From: an uncultured Puniceicoccaceae bacterium
Lineage (GTDB): Bacteria > Verrucomicrobiota > Verrucomicrobiia > Opitutales > Coraliomargaritaceae
Direction of reading: 5' to 3'
DNA: 32,625 nt
NCBI GenBank assembly: GCA_905479975.1
Contig: CAJQOS010000041.1
Span: forward strand, 1 to 32,625
Part shown: positions 1 through 7,210 of the stretch, in pieces
Numbering within the stretch: the stretch's first letter is position 1
Layout: every line of letters begins with the position of its first letter
Notes under the pieces: model-generated
The model's input: the letters and a program-made list of their open reading frames with translations, nothing else
The model's database searches: none
What the model was told of the DNA's origin: nothing
Position numbers and translations under genes: made by a program

Positions 1-55
1 AGCAAAACGACAACCAGCACCTTCTCAACCCTCTAAATCACTACAATGAGCGGAC

Positions 56-157
56 TCATTGACGCCTCGAGTTCCAGCCAGATATGCGGCAAAGAAAGTA
101 GACTTCAGGCGACTCTTGTCCGAAATCCGTGAAGAACCAAATTTTGTATATTTTCAT
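56..157 (-). CDS. possible 33-residue small ORF after nrfH
   Basis: This ATG-started frame encodes 33 residues (begins MKIYKIWFF, ends RRQ). It starts 13 nt after the nrfH stop and has an AGGA about 9 nt upstream, one of the few SD-like sequences before a start in this window. It has no recognisable domain, signal peptide or haem motif, so it is not the start of nrfA. A small hairpin (AATGAG, 4-nt loop, CTCATT; 45-60) overlaps its end. It could be a chance frame. Confidence 0.2.
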   Translation of the reverse strand: MKIYKIWFFTDFGQESPEVYFLCRISGWNSRRQ

Positions 158-170
158 AACGGATTTCCTA

Positions 171-701
171 TTATTTGACTTCTTTAACGCCTAAATTATC
201 AGATGTGGTTGTTAGCCCACGAACCTTACCATGAGGCACACTCGTGTGGCAGTCCCAGCACTTTCGCTCAGAAGCTGCAGCGCTGTGTTCAACGATGTGG
301 TTGTTCTCACTGTTTGAGATCAACGTGCTAACTAGATTACTGTGACAAGAGATACAGTTTTTCTGCACACGGGCAGCTGCATGGTCACTGATCTGTATGG
401 CATTATCATACGTATCCAACGTAAACGCCACAGAGTGATTCCAACCATCATGAGCCTTGGCGATGTATTTATCCACAAAACTGTCGGTGGGCAAATGACA
501 CTCCACACAAGTAACCGTATTGTGAGAACTATGCTGCCACGTCGCATACTGCGTATTCATGACGTGGCAATTAATACATGCCTTAGGATCTGTAGAAAGA
601 TAAGAAAGCGCTTTCGATTCTTTGGTGACATACCCCGCCATGATTAACGCGATCATGAAGCAAGATAGTGCTGCAATCTTTAAAATAGTTGTTTTTTCCA
701 C
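171..701 (-). CDS. nrfH: NrfH/NapC-type tetrahaem cytochrome c (quinol dehydrogenase)
   Basis: This is a membrane-anchored periplasmic cytochrome that takes electrons from menaquinol and passes them to the pentahaem nitrite reductase NrfA (ammonifying nitrite reduction). The 176-residue protein has one N-terminal membrane helix (about residues 7-24) and four CxxCH haem motifs: CINCH (42-46), CVECH (65-69), CISCH (116-120) and CWDCH (148-152). The first is followed by Val-Met (CINCHVM), which fits the unusual Met ligand of NrfH haem 1. Size and haem count fit NrfH. The start is GTG, chosen because it gives a complete signal-anchor; the only other early Met codons are inside the helix. nrfA normally follows directly, but it does not begin within the 170 nt visible downstream, so the partner is either further away or this is a CymA-like electron hub. 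Confidence 0.85.
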   Translation of the reverse strand: MEKTTILKIAALSCFMIALIMAGYVTKESKALSYLSTDPKACINCHVMNTQYATWQHSSHNTVTCVECHLPTDSFVDKYIAKAHDGWNHSVAFTLDTYDNAIQISDHAAARVQKNCISCHSNLVSTLISNSENNHIVEHSAAASERKCWDCHTSVPHGKVRGLTTTSDNLGVKEVK

Positions 702-879
702 GATAGTTAGGATCGTTTAGTGCGTTATCAGAAATACGGGGTAAGTGTGAGACTACTGAAAGACCTTCAGGCCGAACATTCAACCAAATTCAATACTTAT
801 TTATCTTTAATTAATAATTTCACCCAGCCACATTTTTAAGGCAAGTCAACAATGGCTTAAATTAATTGCTCAATGCAAA

Positions 880-1755
880 TCAACGATGAGATCGGGCAAT
901 CGCATTCAAGCCATCCGGTAGCTTTTCGAGCGTATACACATCGTAGCGATTACTCTTCCCCTCCAGCACATGGCTCGGTGGCGGCCCAACTAATGCTGGC
1001 GCAATCCGTGGACGCTTCACCACCACCCGGTAACGCGCACAAGACAATGCCGCCTCTAATAAGCCGTCCGCATCACTGTCCGTGCCCACCAACGAATGAA
1101 ACACGCGCATCTCCTTTTTCACCATCGCACTCTTGGTGCGCACCGGAAACATCGGGTCTAAATACACTACATCCGGACGTTCCAACTCTGAAATCTCTCT
1201 CAAATAGTTCAGCGAATCCGCTTCGACTAAAGCCATACGATCCAGCACCTCCAGCAAACCTGGATCTTGAGCCGCACCGAAAATCCGCGCCTTTACCAAA
1301 CCGCCCTCCAACAAAGCGCGCACGACTGGCACACGCTCCAGCAACGTGACCTGGCAACCTAGACTCGACAATACAAACGCATCGCTCCCCAGACCGGCGG
1401 TGGCATCCAACACACGTGGAGACACGCCACTGCGCAGACCAACGGCCTTGGCAATCATTTGCCCCTTGCCGCCTCCCTGCTTTCGGCGATACGTCACCGT
1501 CGGTCCATGGAAGTCAGCTCGAATACTCACACTATCAGGCCCCACTGCATGCAAAGCCAAGCCCTCGTCGCCCAACACAAGTACAAACGCCTCCGCTTCG
1601 CCAGCGCACTGATCGACTAGAAAGCGCTGCAAGAATTTCGGCTTCGCCATCGCGACTGAACTGCCATCCACACAAGGCAGCGCAAACCGACTGGCCCACT
1701 GCTGGGCAGTCGCCTGCAACGCGGGATCCAGATATACGAGTGAAGTCAGTTTCAT
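880..1755 (-). CDS. rsmJ: 16S rRNA (guanine1516-N2)-methyltransferase RsmJ
   Basis: RsmJ methylates N2 of G1516 in 16S rRNA (E. coli numbering) in the cytoplasm, using S-adenosylmethionine. The 291-residue protein has the family layout: a variable N-terminal part, the SAM-binding loop DATAGLGSDAFVLSSLGC (about 116-133) ending in an acidic LLER, the catalytic-region motif VYLDPMFP (about 197-204), the family signature KSAMVKKEMRVFHSLVG, then VVVKRPR. These blocks closely resemble E. coli RsmJ (YhiQ), which is slightly shorter. The start is ATG (MKLTSLVYLD) with no Shine-Dalgarno sequence. It lies upstream of nrfH on the same strand with about 178 nt between them, so co-transcription is possible but not shown. 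Confidence 0.9.
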   Translation of the reverse strand: MKLTSLVYLDPALQATAQQWASRFALPCVDGSSVAMAKPKFLQRFLVDQCAGEAEAFVLVLGDEGLALHAVGPDSVSIRADFHGPTVTYRRKQGGGKGQMIAKAVGLRSGVSPRVLDATAGLGSDAFVLSSLGCQVTLLERVPVVRALLEGGLVKARIFGAAQDPGLLEVLDRMALVEADSLNYLREISELERPDVVYLDPMFPVRTKSAMVKKEMRVFHSLVGTDSDADGLLEAALSCARYRVVVKRPRIAPALVGPPPSHVLEGKSNRYDVYTLEKLPDGLNAIARSHR

Positions 1756-1855
1756 AATACGATGCGGCTCACCTTGCTGCGCTCACGTAAGATCTCCAAG
1801 AGCAAAATATGGCTTACGCCATGTAATTATTCCAGAGAGGAGCATTACCTTGCAG

Positions 1856-1915
1856 CACGGCGGCGAAGCCGTTGTGAGCGTCTCGCAAGTGCCTAACACT
1901 GGCTTCACCAGCGTT
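1856..1915. repeat. pair of hairpins downstream of the sugar dehydrogenase gene
   Basis: There are two stem-loops close together. The first is CACGGCGGC (1856-1864), loop GAA, GCCGTTGTG (1868-1876), with two G-U pairs. The second is AACACTGG (1895-1902), loop CTTCA, CCAGCGTT (1908-1915); it pairs fully only when read on the minus strand, where the mismatch becomes G-U. Neither is followed by a T-run. They could be a 3'-UTR structure of the minus-strand gene or part of a dispersed palindromic repeat. Confidence 0.4.
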
Positions 1916-1964
1916 CTACTAAAGAAGTGCAACAGACATCCTTACACTTCTAATTGCATGCCAC

Positions 1965-3380
1965 TCAATCCACCGGCACCAACCGCACGATCCGATCTGG
2001 CCCATTCAGCACCACATATAAATATCCATCAGGCCCGCTCGCGACGTCACGCACGCGTCCGACATCTTTAAGAATAATTCCGTCACTCACCACGTTTTGC
2101 CCCTCGATCTGCAAACGATGTAGCTCCTTCGAAGCTAAGCCGCCGGCAAACAAATCATACTTCCAATTCGGAAAGCGGTCGCCCTCATAGAAATCAATTC
2201 CACACACCGCGATTGAAGGCGTCCAATAATGTTTCGGTTGCTCCATCCCCGGCGCGGAAGTCGCATCGGCAATCGGTTTCCCATTATAATTGATGCCGTG
2301 CGTAATCACTGGCCAACCGTAGTTATTGCCAACCTCGATGATGTTGATCTCGTCGCCGCCGCGCGGCCCATGCTCCGATTCCCAAATGGCACCCGTCTGC
2401 GGGTGTAGATCCAAACCCTGCGGATTCCGATTCCCATAAGCCCAGATTGTCGGATACGCGTTCGACTCTGCACGAAACGGATTATCTTTCGGCACTCTAC
2501 CATCATCATGAATACGATGTATCTTACCATTCGGGCGGCTTAGATCCTGCGCCATCTCCATCGCTCCACGATCGCCGATACCAAAAAACAAGTAGCCGTC
2601 TTTAAACACAAAACGCGTACCGAAATGCACACCTGCGGAGCGATGCCACTCAAACGGCACTTCGAAAATCAGCTCTTCATCGATCCACTGATTATCTTGA
2701 AGTCGCCCCCGCACGACCTTCGTCATGCCCTGCGCCTTACCATCGCGCTCACCGCCACTGGAGGTCAGCCCAATATAAATCCAGCCGTTGTCTTTGTAAT
2801 CGGGGTGCAACGCGACTTCTAGCAATCCGCCCTGCCCGTGCTTCCACACTTTTGGCGTGCCCTTCACAGGAGGCAACAGCTCCCCCTCACGAAACACGCG
2901 CAACGCTCCAGAGCGCTCCGTAATCAGCAATGCGCCGTCTGGCAAAAACGCGAGCGACCACGGTATTGCCAACCCCTCAACCATCGTTTCCAAGCGAAAG
3001 CGATAACCACCCGCCTCATACACTCCATTTGATTCAGCAACGAGTGTCTTGCCCGCCCGCTCAGCCTTGTGCCGCACCTCTTGAATATAAATCTCTAATG
3101 AACGTAGTTGCGCATGACTCAGCACATCACCGAAGGGCGGCATGCCCTCATCCACTGAGCCTTGTTTCACATAGTCGTTAAAGGAGAGCTCCGAGTTGAT
3201 TCGAATCCAGTCCTCCGTGATCAAAGAGCGCCCAAGCCCACCTTCCAAATTCTCACCATGGCAACTCGCACACAGTTGATTAAACAACTGCTGCACTTCG
3301 CCCGTGCCGATACGATTCTGACCAAACAGCGAGAGCGGCAACAAAAAGCAGGCTAAACTGCGGCAAACACACGAAATCAT
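1965..3380 (-). CDS. cytochrome c-fused PQQ-dependent aldose/sugar dehydrogenase
   Basis: This is a probably periplasmic sugar dehydrogenase of the glucose/sorbosone dehydrogenase (GSDH) family, which oxidises aldoses with PQQ. The 471-residue protein starts with a signal peptide (hydrophobic to about residue 20). A small cytochrome c domain follows, with haem motif CASCH (37-41) and a likely axial Met in GMPPF (Met80). A six-bladed beta-propeller spans about 110-470, with family blocks IPWSLAFLPDG, LHPDYKDNGWIYIGL, GNRNPQGLDLHPQTGAIW and ESEHGPRGGDEIN. Fusion of haem domain and dehydrogenase implies electrons leave PQQ through the attached haem to the respiratory chain. Substrate cannot be told from sequence. 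It is divergent from the MscS gene with about 75 nt between the starts. Confidence 0.85.
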   Translation of the reverse strand: MISCVCRSLACFLLPLSLFGQNRIGTGEVQQLFNQLCASCHGENLEGGLGRSLITEDWIRINSELSFNDYVKQGSVDEGMPPFGDVLSHAQLRSLEIYIQEVRHKAERAGKTLVAESNGVYEAGGYRFRLETMVEGLAIPWSLAFLPDGALLITERSGALRVFREGELLPPVKGTPKVWKHGQGGLLEVALHPDYKDNGWIYIGLTSSGGERDGKAQGMTKVVRGRLQDNQWIDEELIFEVPFEWHRSAGVHFGTRFVFKDGYLFFGIGDRGAMEMAQDLSRPNGKIHRIHDDGRVPKDNPFRAESNAYPTIWAYGNRNPQGLDLHPQTGAIWESEHGPRGGDEINIIEVGNNYGWPVITHGINYNGKPIADATSAPGMEQPKHYWTPSIAVCGIDFYEGDRFPNWKYDLFAGGLASKELHRLQIEGQNVVSDGIILKDVGRVRDVASGPDGYLYVVLNGPDRIVRLVPVD

Positions 3381-3455
3381 GCTGCAACGCTAGGCCGCTT
3401 GATTGAATATGCAAAAAGATTGCGGCGACTCTTTCAAACGACTTACCCTCCCTAC

Positions 3456-4730
3456 ATGACTTTTCTCGAAAACTGGCAAGCCCACCTCGTGCCAAGCGGA
3501 ACCTTCCAAGCACAGGACCTATGGCAACTCCTCATCGTCATCGTCCTCTTCGCCATCAGCTCGAAAACACTCGGCTCCAAAGCTAACACAGTCCTCATCC
3601 CCCGCAGCACCCCCACCCTGTGGCTCAAACGCAACCTCTGCTTTCTGGCACTTTGGGCCGCAATTCTAGTCGCCTCAGGCATTTGTTTTGTCACCCAAAC
3701 CGAAGCACCTGTCTTTCGCTTCTTCAGCTACCTAGGCGGCATCTGGCTGATCATCGGCCTACTCACCAGCTTCATCCCTTCACGGTTCTGGTCTAAATCC
3801 GTCGCTGCGGTGTGTTATTTTTTGACCACAATGCTCAGCCTCTCACTAGTGGATGACAGCATAGAGACTCTGCAGGAGCTCCATTTTACCATCGGCACCA
3901 ATTCGATCTCTGCCTGGGGCATCCTATCCGGCATCCTTGCATTTGCTTTTACACTTTGGATCTCTCTGGCAATGGCCAAAGTTATTGAGACGCAAATCAA
4001 ACGCGTCCCACAACTCAGCGCGTCACTACAGGTACTGATCGCCAAGATCATTCGCATCGTGTTCATCCTCGTTGCGACCGCCATTGCCTTGAGCTCGATG
4101 GGCATCGACCTCTCCGCCCTCACGGTGCTCGGTGGTGCCATCGGCTTGGGCGTGGGTTTCGGTCTTCAAAAAGTCGTCTCCAACTTCATCAGCGGCATTC
4201 TGCTCTTGGTCGATAACTCCATCAAACCGGGTGACGTGATCGAAATCGACGGCACCTATGGTTGGATTAACAATCTGCGCGCACGCTACGCCTCCGTCAT
4301 TACCCGTGATGGCACCGAGCACCTGATCCCCAACGAAGACCTGATCACACAACGCGTGATCAACTGGACATTCACCAATAACCTGGTGCGCATGAAAGTG
4401 CCCATCGGCGTGTCGTATGATGCAGACCCGCACCAATGTATCGCTCTCGTCATTGCCGCCGCCCAATCCGTCGAGCGCGTTTTATCGGATCCTACCCCTG
4501 TCTGCCATGTGCTCGGATTCGGCGATAGCTCCATCGACCTTGAGCTGCGGTTCTGGATCACAGACCCGACCAACGGCGTTGCCAACGTGAAAAGTAAGGT
4601 GCTACTCAATATTTGGGATACCTTCAAAGCCAACAACATTGAGATTCCTTACCCGCAGCGCGATCTACACATTCGCTCCAGCGACGTCGCAATGCCATCA
4701 ACCGAGCAATCAAACAGCCCACAACGCTGA
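3456..4730 (+). CDS. MscS-family mechanosensitive ion channel
   Basis: This inner-membrane channel opens under membrane tension to release solutes on hypo-osmotic shock. With the ATG at 3456 it is 424 residues, longer than E. coli MscS (286) because of additional N-terminal membrane helices. The pore-lining helix and beta-domain junction is clear: LGGAIGLGVGFGLQKVVSNF near residue 223, then LLVDNSIKPGDVIEIDGTYG, and the beta/alpha-beta part with RDGTEHLIPNEDLI. A TTG at 3399 would add 19 residues, but that would leave only 18 nt to the divergent sugar dehydrogenase gene, so the ATG is preferred; neither has an SD sequence. The tlyA-like gene follows after 39 nt on the same strand. Confidence 0.88.
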   Translation: MTFLENWQAHLVPSGTFQAQDLWQLLIVIVLFAISSKTLGSKANTVLIPRSTPTLWLKRNLCFLALWAAILVASGICFVTQTEAPVFRFFSYLGGIWLIIGLLTSFIPSRFWSKSVAAVCYFLTTMLSLSLVDDSIETLQELHFTIGTNSISAWGILSGILAFAFTLWISLAMAKVIETQIKRVPQLSASLQVLIAKIIRIVFILVATAIALSSMGIDLSALTVLGGAIGLGVGFGLQKVVSNFISGILLLVDNSIKPGDVIEIDGTYGWINNLRARYASVITRDGTEHLIPNEDLITQRVINWTFTNNLVRMKVPIGVSYDADPHQCIALVIAAAQSVERVLSDPTPVCHVLGFGDSSIDLELRFWITDPTNGVANVKSKVLLNIWDTFKANNIEIPYPQRDLHIRSSDVAMPSTEQSNSPQR

Positions 4731-4769
4731 GCCTGCGCAGCACACTTCGAACTTCCACCCTTTTTCAAC

Positions 4770-5522
4770 ATGTCCACCGTTAAGAAAATCCGCCTCGACG
4801 AACTACTCGTCGCTCAAGGACTAGCCGACACCCGCTCGCGGGCAAAAGCCCTCATTCTCGCCGGCAAAGTCAAACTAGGCACCGATCGCCTCGACAAGCC
4901 CGGCCGCAGCCTCCCTGCAGATTCCCCCGTCGTAGTCGAGTCGCCCCCACGCTTCGTCAGCCGTGGCGGTGACAAGCTCGAAGGCTTTCTCGATCAATTC
5001 AAGATCGACGTCACTGGCCTGCGCCACCTCGACGTCGGTGCCTCCACCGGTGGCTTTACCGATTGCTGCCTCCAGCGCGGCACCGTTAGCGCGACCTGTG
5101 TCGATGTCGGTCGTGCGCAAATGCACAACAAGCTCATACAAGACGAGCGTGTCACCAACATCGAGAAAACCAACGCGCGCCACTTACAACCAGGCGATCT
5201 ACCATTCGATGACTACCCCCTCATCGTCATGGATCTTTCCTTTATTTCGCTCACCAAAGTGCTGCCCGCCGTGTGGCAATTCCTCGCGCCCAACGGTCGG
5301 CTCATCGCGCTGGTCAAACCACAGTTCGAAGCCGAAAAGCACGAAGTCGATGCCGGTCGCGGCATCATTCGCGACGAAGCGGTGCAGCAGCGCATATTAG
5401 CCAGCATCCAGTCCTTCGCCCTAGAGCAGCTCCGCGGAGCGACGCTCATCGGCACGATGGACTCCCCGATCAAAGGCACCGATGGTAACCGTGAGTTCCT
5501 GTTAGGGCTCACTCGGCAGTAG
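4770..5522 (+). CDS. tlyA: TlyA-family rRNA 2'-O-methyltransferase
   Basis: TlyA proteins are cytoplasmic SAM-dependent methyltransferases; the mycobacterial enzyme modifies C1409 of 16S and C1920 of 23S rRNA. The old name hemolysin is probably misleading. The 250-residue protein has an N-terminal S4 RNA-binding domain ([19 protein letters not shown], residues 8-26) and an FtsJ-like fold with SRGGDKL (64-70), the SAM loop [15 protein letters not shown] (88-102), VMDLSFISL and ALVKPQFE. The Lys/Asp/Lys positions expected for the K-D-K-E tetrad are present. Length matches the family. The start is ATG without an SD sequence. It probably shares a transcript with the channel gene 39 nt upstream. 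Confidence 0.87.
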   Translation: MSTVKKIRLDELLVAQGLADTRSRAKALILAGKVKLGTDRLDKPGRSLPADSPVVVESPPRFVSRGGDKLEGFLDQFKIDVTGLRHLDVGASTGGFTDCCLQRGTVSATCVDVGRAQMHNKLIQDERVTNIEKTNARHLQPGDLPFDDYPLIVMDLSFISLTKVLPAVWQFLAPNGRLIALVKPQFEAEKHEVDAGRGIIRDEAVQQRILASIQSFALEQLRGATLIGTMDSPIKGTDGNREFLLGLTRQ

Positions 5523-5667
5523 TCACCGGAAAGAAGTATGGAAGCCTTGGGCACACATTGCATCAGAACTAATCCTTGTGGCATTGGGACTGAGCATACA
5601 AGGTGCTCTAGTTTCCCAACACAAAGAAGTTCAAAAAAATCATCTCAACTATCAACTAGCACTAACC

Positions 5668-6132
5668 ATGAAACTCAAATCACTCACTACCCTCGCCCTA
5701 GCACTTACACTCGGCACCACCGCACTCACACTGCCACAAACGGCAGACGCGCACTGCCAAGTGCCCTGCGGCATTTACGACGATGGCGCACGCGTGCAAA
5801 GTATGCTTGAAGACGCGGCCACCGTCGCCAAAGCCAGCAAGATGCTCGCGGAACTAGCCGGTAAGACCGACGCTCAATCGATTAACCAGTCCACACGCTG
5901 GGTGCTCAACAAAGAGAAACACGCACAAAGCATCATCGATACCATCAGCGACTACTTCCTGACCCAACGCGTTAAATCCAGTCAATCCGACTACACCGAG
6001 CGCCTAGTCAAGCACCACGCAGTCATCGTCGCAGCCATGAAAGCTAAGCAAAATGCCGACGGCAAATACGCGAACGCACTGGCAGAGAGCATCGAAGCAC
6101 TCACCGCTTACTACCCAGTGCACCGCCATTAG
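5668..6132 (+). CDS. sodN: nickel superoxide dismutase with Sec-type signal peptide
   Basis: Ni-SOD converts superoxide to hydrogen peroxide and oxygen with a nickel held by the N-terminal hook. Here the hook HCQVPCGIY is at residues 29-37: His-1, Cys-2 and Cys-6 of the mature enzyme correspond to His29, Cys30 and Cys34, and Tyr-9 to Tyr37; the usual Asp-3 is Gln. Before it is a typical signal peptide: MKLK, a hydrophobic core, and the signal peptidase I site ending Ala-Asp-Ala at residues 26-28. Cleavage there would expose His-1 and give a mature protein of 126 residues, near the family size. The start at 5668 is chosen because it gives a normal signal peptide; a GTG at 5578 would add 30 unlikely residues. 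No SodX processing-peptidase gene is visible. A strong terminator follows at 6170. Confidence 0.92.
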   Translation: MKLKSLTTLALALTLGTTALTLPQTADAHCQVPCGIYDDGARVQSMLEDAATVAKASKMLAELAGKTDAQSINQSTRWVLNKEKHAQSIIDTISDYFLTQRVKSSQSDYTERLVKHHAVIVAAMKAKQNADGKYANALAESIEALTAYYPVHRH

Positions 6133-6169
6133 TCGCCATCGTGCCTCTAAAGTAATCCTCTCAGAAACT

Positions 6170-6206
6170 GAGCCCCATTCGTTTGCGAAACGTGGGGCTC
6201 TTTTCG
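6170..6206 (+). terminator. Rho-independent terminator of sodN
   Basis: Stem GAGCCCCA (6170-6177) pairs with TGGGGCTC (6193-6200). An inner stem CGTTT/AAACG extends it, and TTTT follows at 6201. It lies 38 nt after the sodN stop. Confidence 0.9.
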
Positions 6207-6254
6207 TTTGGCAGCAACCTAGAAGCCGCCCGAAAAAAACGATCTAAAGATGTG

Positions 6255-6373
6255 TATAAGGATATACTGCCAAGAGGAGGTGTCTTAGCTTGCTAAGACG
6301 GAGGGGCATTCCTTCATGCCAAAACTGTTCTAAAAATGGCATGCATATACCTTATGGAGCGCTGCAAGCAGCG
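6255..6373. other. cluster of stem-loops between sodN and mntR
   Basis: Several inverted repeats crowd into about 120 nt between two convergent genes: GTCTTAG-CTTG-CTAAGAC (6282-6299), GGCAT-6 nt-ATGCC (6305-6320), CATGCCA-15 nt-TGGCATG (6315-6343) and CGCTGC-AA-GCAGCG (6360-6373). An imperfect outer pairing of the sequence near 6262-6271 with that near 6337-6349 could close a branched structure. None has a terminator T-run. It may be a structured RNA or a decayed repeat element; nothing recognisable is encoded. Confidence 0.35.
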
Positions 6374-6407
6374 GGGTATCAAACCCATAGCGAATGAAAT
6401 CGAGCAA

Positions 6408-7073
6408 CTAACTCGAGCGCACCAGAACTTTAGCCGCGGCGCCCAAGCCCAAGGTCAGGCTCTCATTCGCTGGTCCCAATTCGAGACGCACGGATTCGGC
6501 ACTCAAGCTACGCTCTACGACGCGCAACTCGACGCCGAGATTGAGCCCAGCGCTGGCGATGTATAGTAAGAAGTCCGGATCTTGATCGGTGATACGCGCA
6601 ACTGCCAGCGGCGTATCCAACGGGCATTCCACCAAGCTTTCGGAGCTGCCGTGAAATAATTCCCCCTCTGCCGAAGGAATCGGATCACCATGCGGATCTT
6701 CCGTCGGATGCCCTAAATATTTATCAATCCGCTCAAGTAGCAGATCCGAGACCACGTGCTCCATGCACTCCGCCTCTTCATGCACTTCCGACCAATCGAA
6801 GCCCAACACCTCGACTAAAAATTGCTCAATCAAGCGATGCCGGCGCAACACATGCAGCGCCAGCTTGCGCCCATGCTCCGTCAAATGCACACCTACGCGC
6901 GGTGCATAATCGACTAGGCCCGCGTCTGCCAACGCCTTCACCATCGTCGTCGCCGTGCCCGGCACCACGCCGAGCGCTTCAGCCACATGCCCCATCGACA
7001 CCTGATCCTTCCCCGACTTCTCAGAGACGAGGTAAATATGCTTAATATAATCTTCTACCGTAGAACTAGCCAT
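6408..7073 (-). CDS. mntR: DtxR-family metal-dependent regulator, MntR-like
   Basis: This is a cytoplasmic repressor that binds DNA when loaded with Mn(II) or Fe(II). The 221-residue protein has an N-terminal winged helix (HVAEALGVVPGTATTMVKAL, about 29-48), a dimerisation and metal-binding domain, and a C-terminal SH3-like/FeoA-type domain (about 150-221). In DtxR numbering, metal ligands appear as Asp8 (VEDYI), His79, Glu83, His98, Glu102, Glu105 and His106. Asp at 8 and Glu at 102, instead of the Met10 and Cys102 of DtxR/IdeR, point to MntR-type manganese preference; MntR Glu11 is Lys here. The ATG at 7073 puts Asp8 in register; an upstream ATG at 7238 would add 55 unlikely residues and overlap the divergent permease. 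No SD sequence is present. Confidence 0.85.
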   Translation of the reverse strand: MASSTVEDYIKHIYLVSEKSGKDQVSMGHVAEALGVVPGTATTMVKALADAGLVDYAPRVGVHLTEHGRKLALHVLRRHRLIEQFLVEVLGFDWSEVHEEAECMEHVVSDLLLERIDKYLGHPTEDPHGDPIPSAEGELFHGSSESLVECPLDTPLAVARITDQDPDFLLYIASAGLNLGVELRVVERSLSAESVRLELGPANESLTLGLGAAAKVLVRSS

Positions 7074-7151
7074 GTGCCAGACACGATCACTTCTCGCGCC
7101 CATAAGGCCAAGATCATTTTTATTTAAAGAACCATGCCCTGATCCCGTGAT

Positions 7152-7169
7152 ACAGACATTACTGTCTGT
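7152..7169. repeat. 18-bp palindrome in the mntR-permease divergent region
   Basis: ACAGACA-TTAC-TGTCTGT is a perfect 7-bp inverted repeat between two divergent starts, where a regulator operator would be expected. However, a near-identical palindrome lies at 31154-31171 in an unrelated place, so a dispersed repeat is the better explanation. Confidence 0.6.
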
Positions 7170-7210
7170 TCCTCCCGCGTCTCGTAAAAGTTTGTCAGTC
7201 AGCAGATCGT

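Noticed and set aside
45-60. Hairpin AATGAG/CTCATT as the nrfH terminator
   Set aside because: The stem is short and AT-rich, and no T-run follows on either strand.
342-647. Plus-strand open frame opposite nrfH
   Set aside because: It lies wholly inside nrfH, whose four haem motifs prove the minus strand; the plus translation has no recognisable features.
865-890. FNR-like half sites (TTGAT...ATTGA) upstream of nrfH
   Set aside because: The second half has two mismatches, and the site is about 170 nt upstream inside the end of rsmJ.
6270-6345. Possible tRNA or riboswitch
   Set aside because: The stem-loops do not form a cloverleaf, and there is no GTTC/TTCGA T-loop or known riboswitch core.
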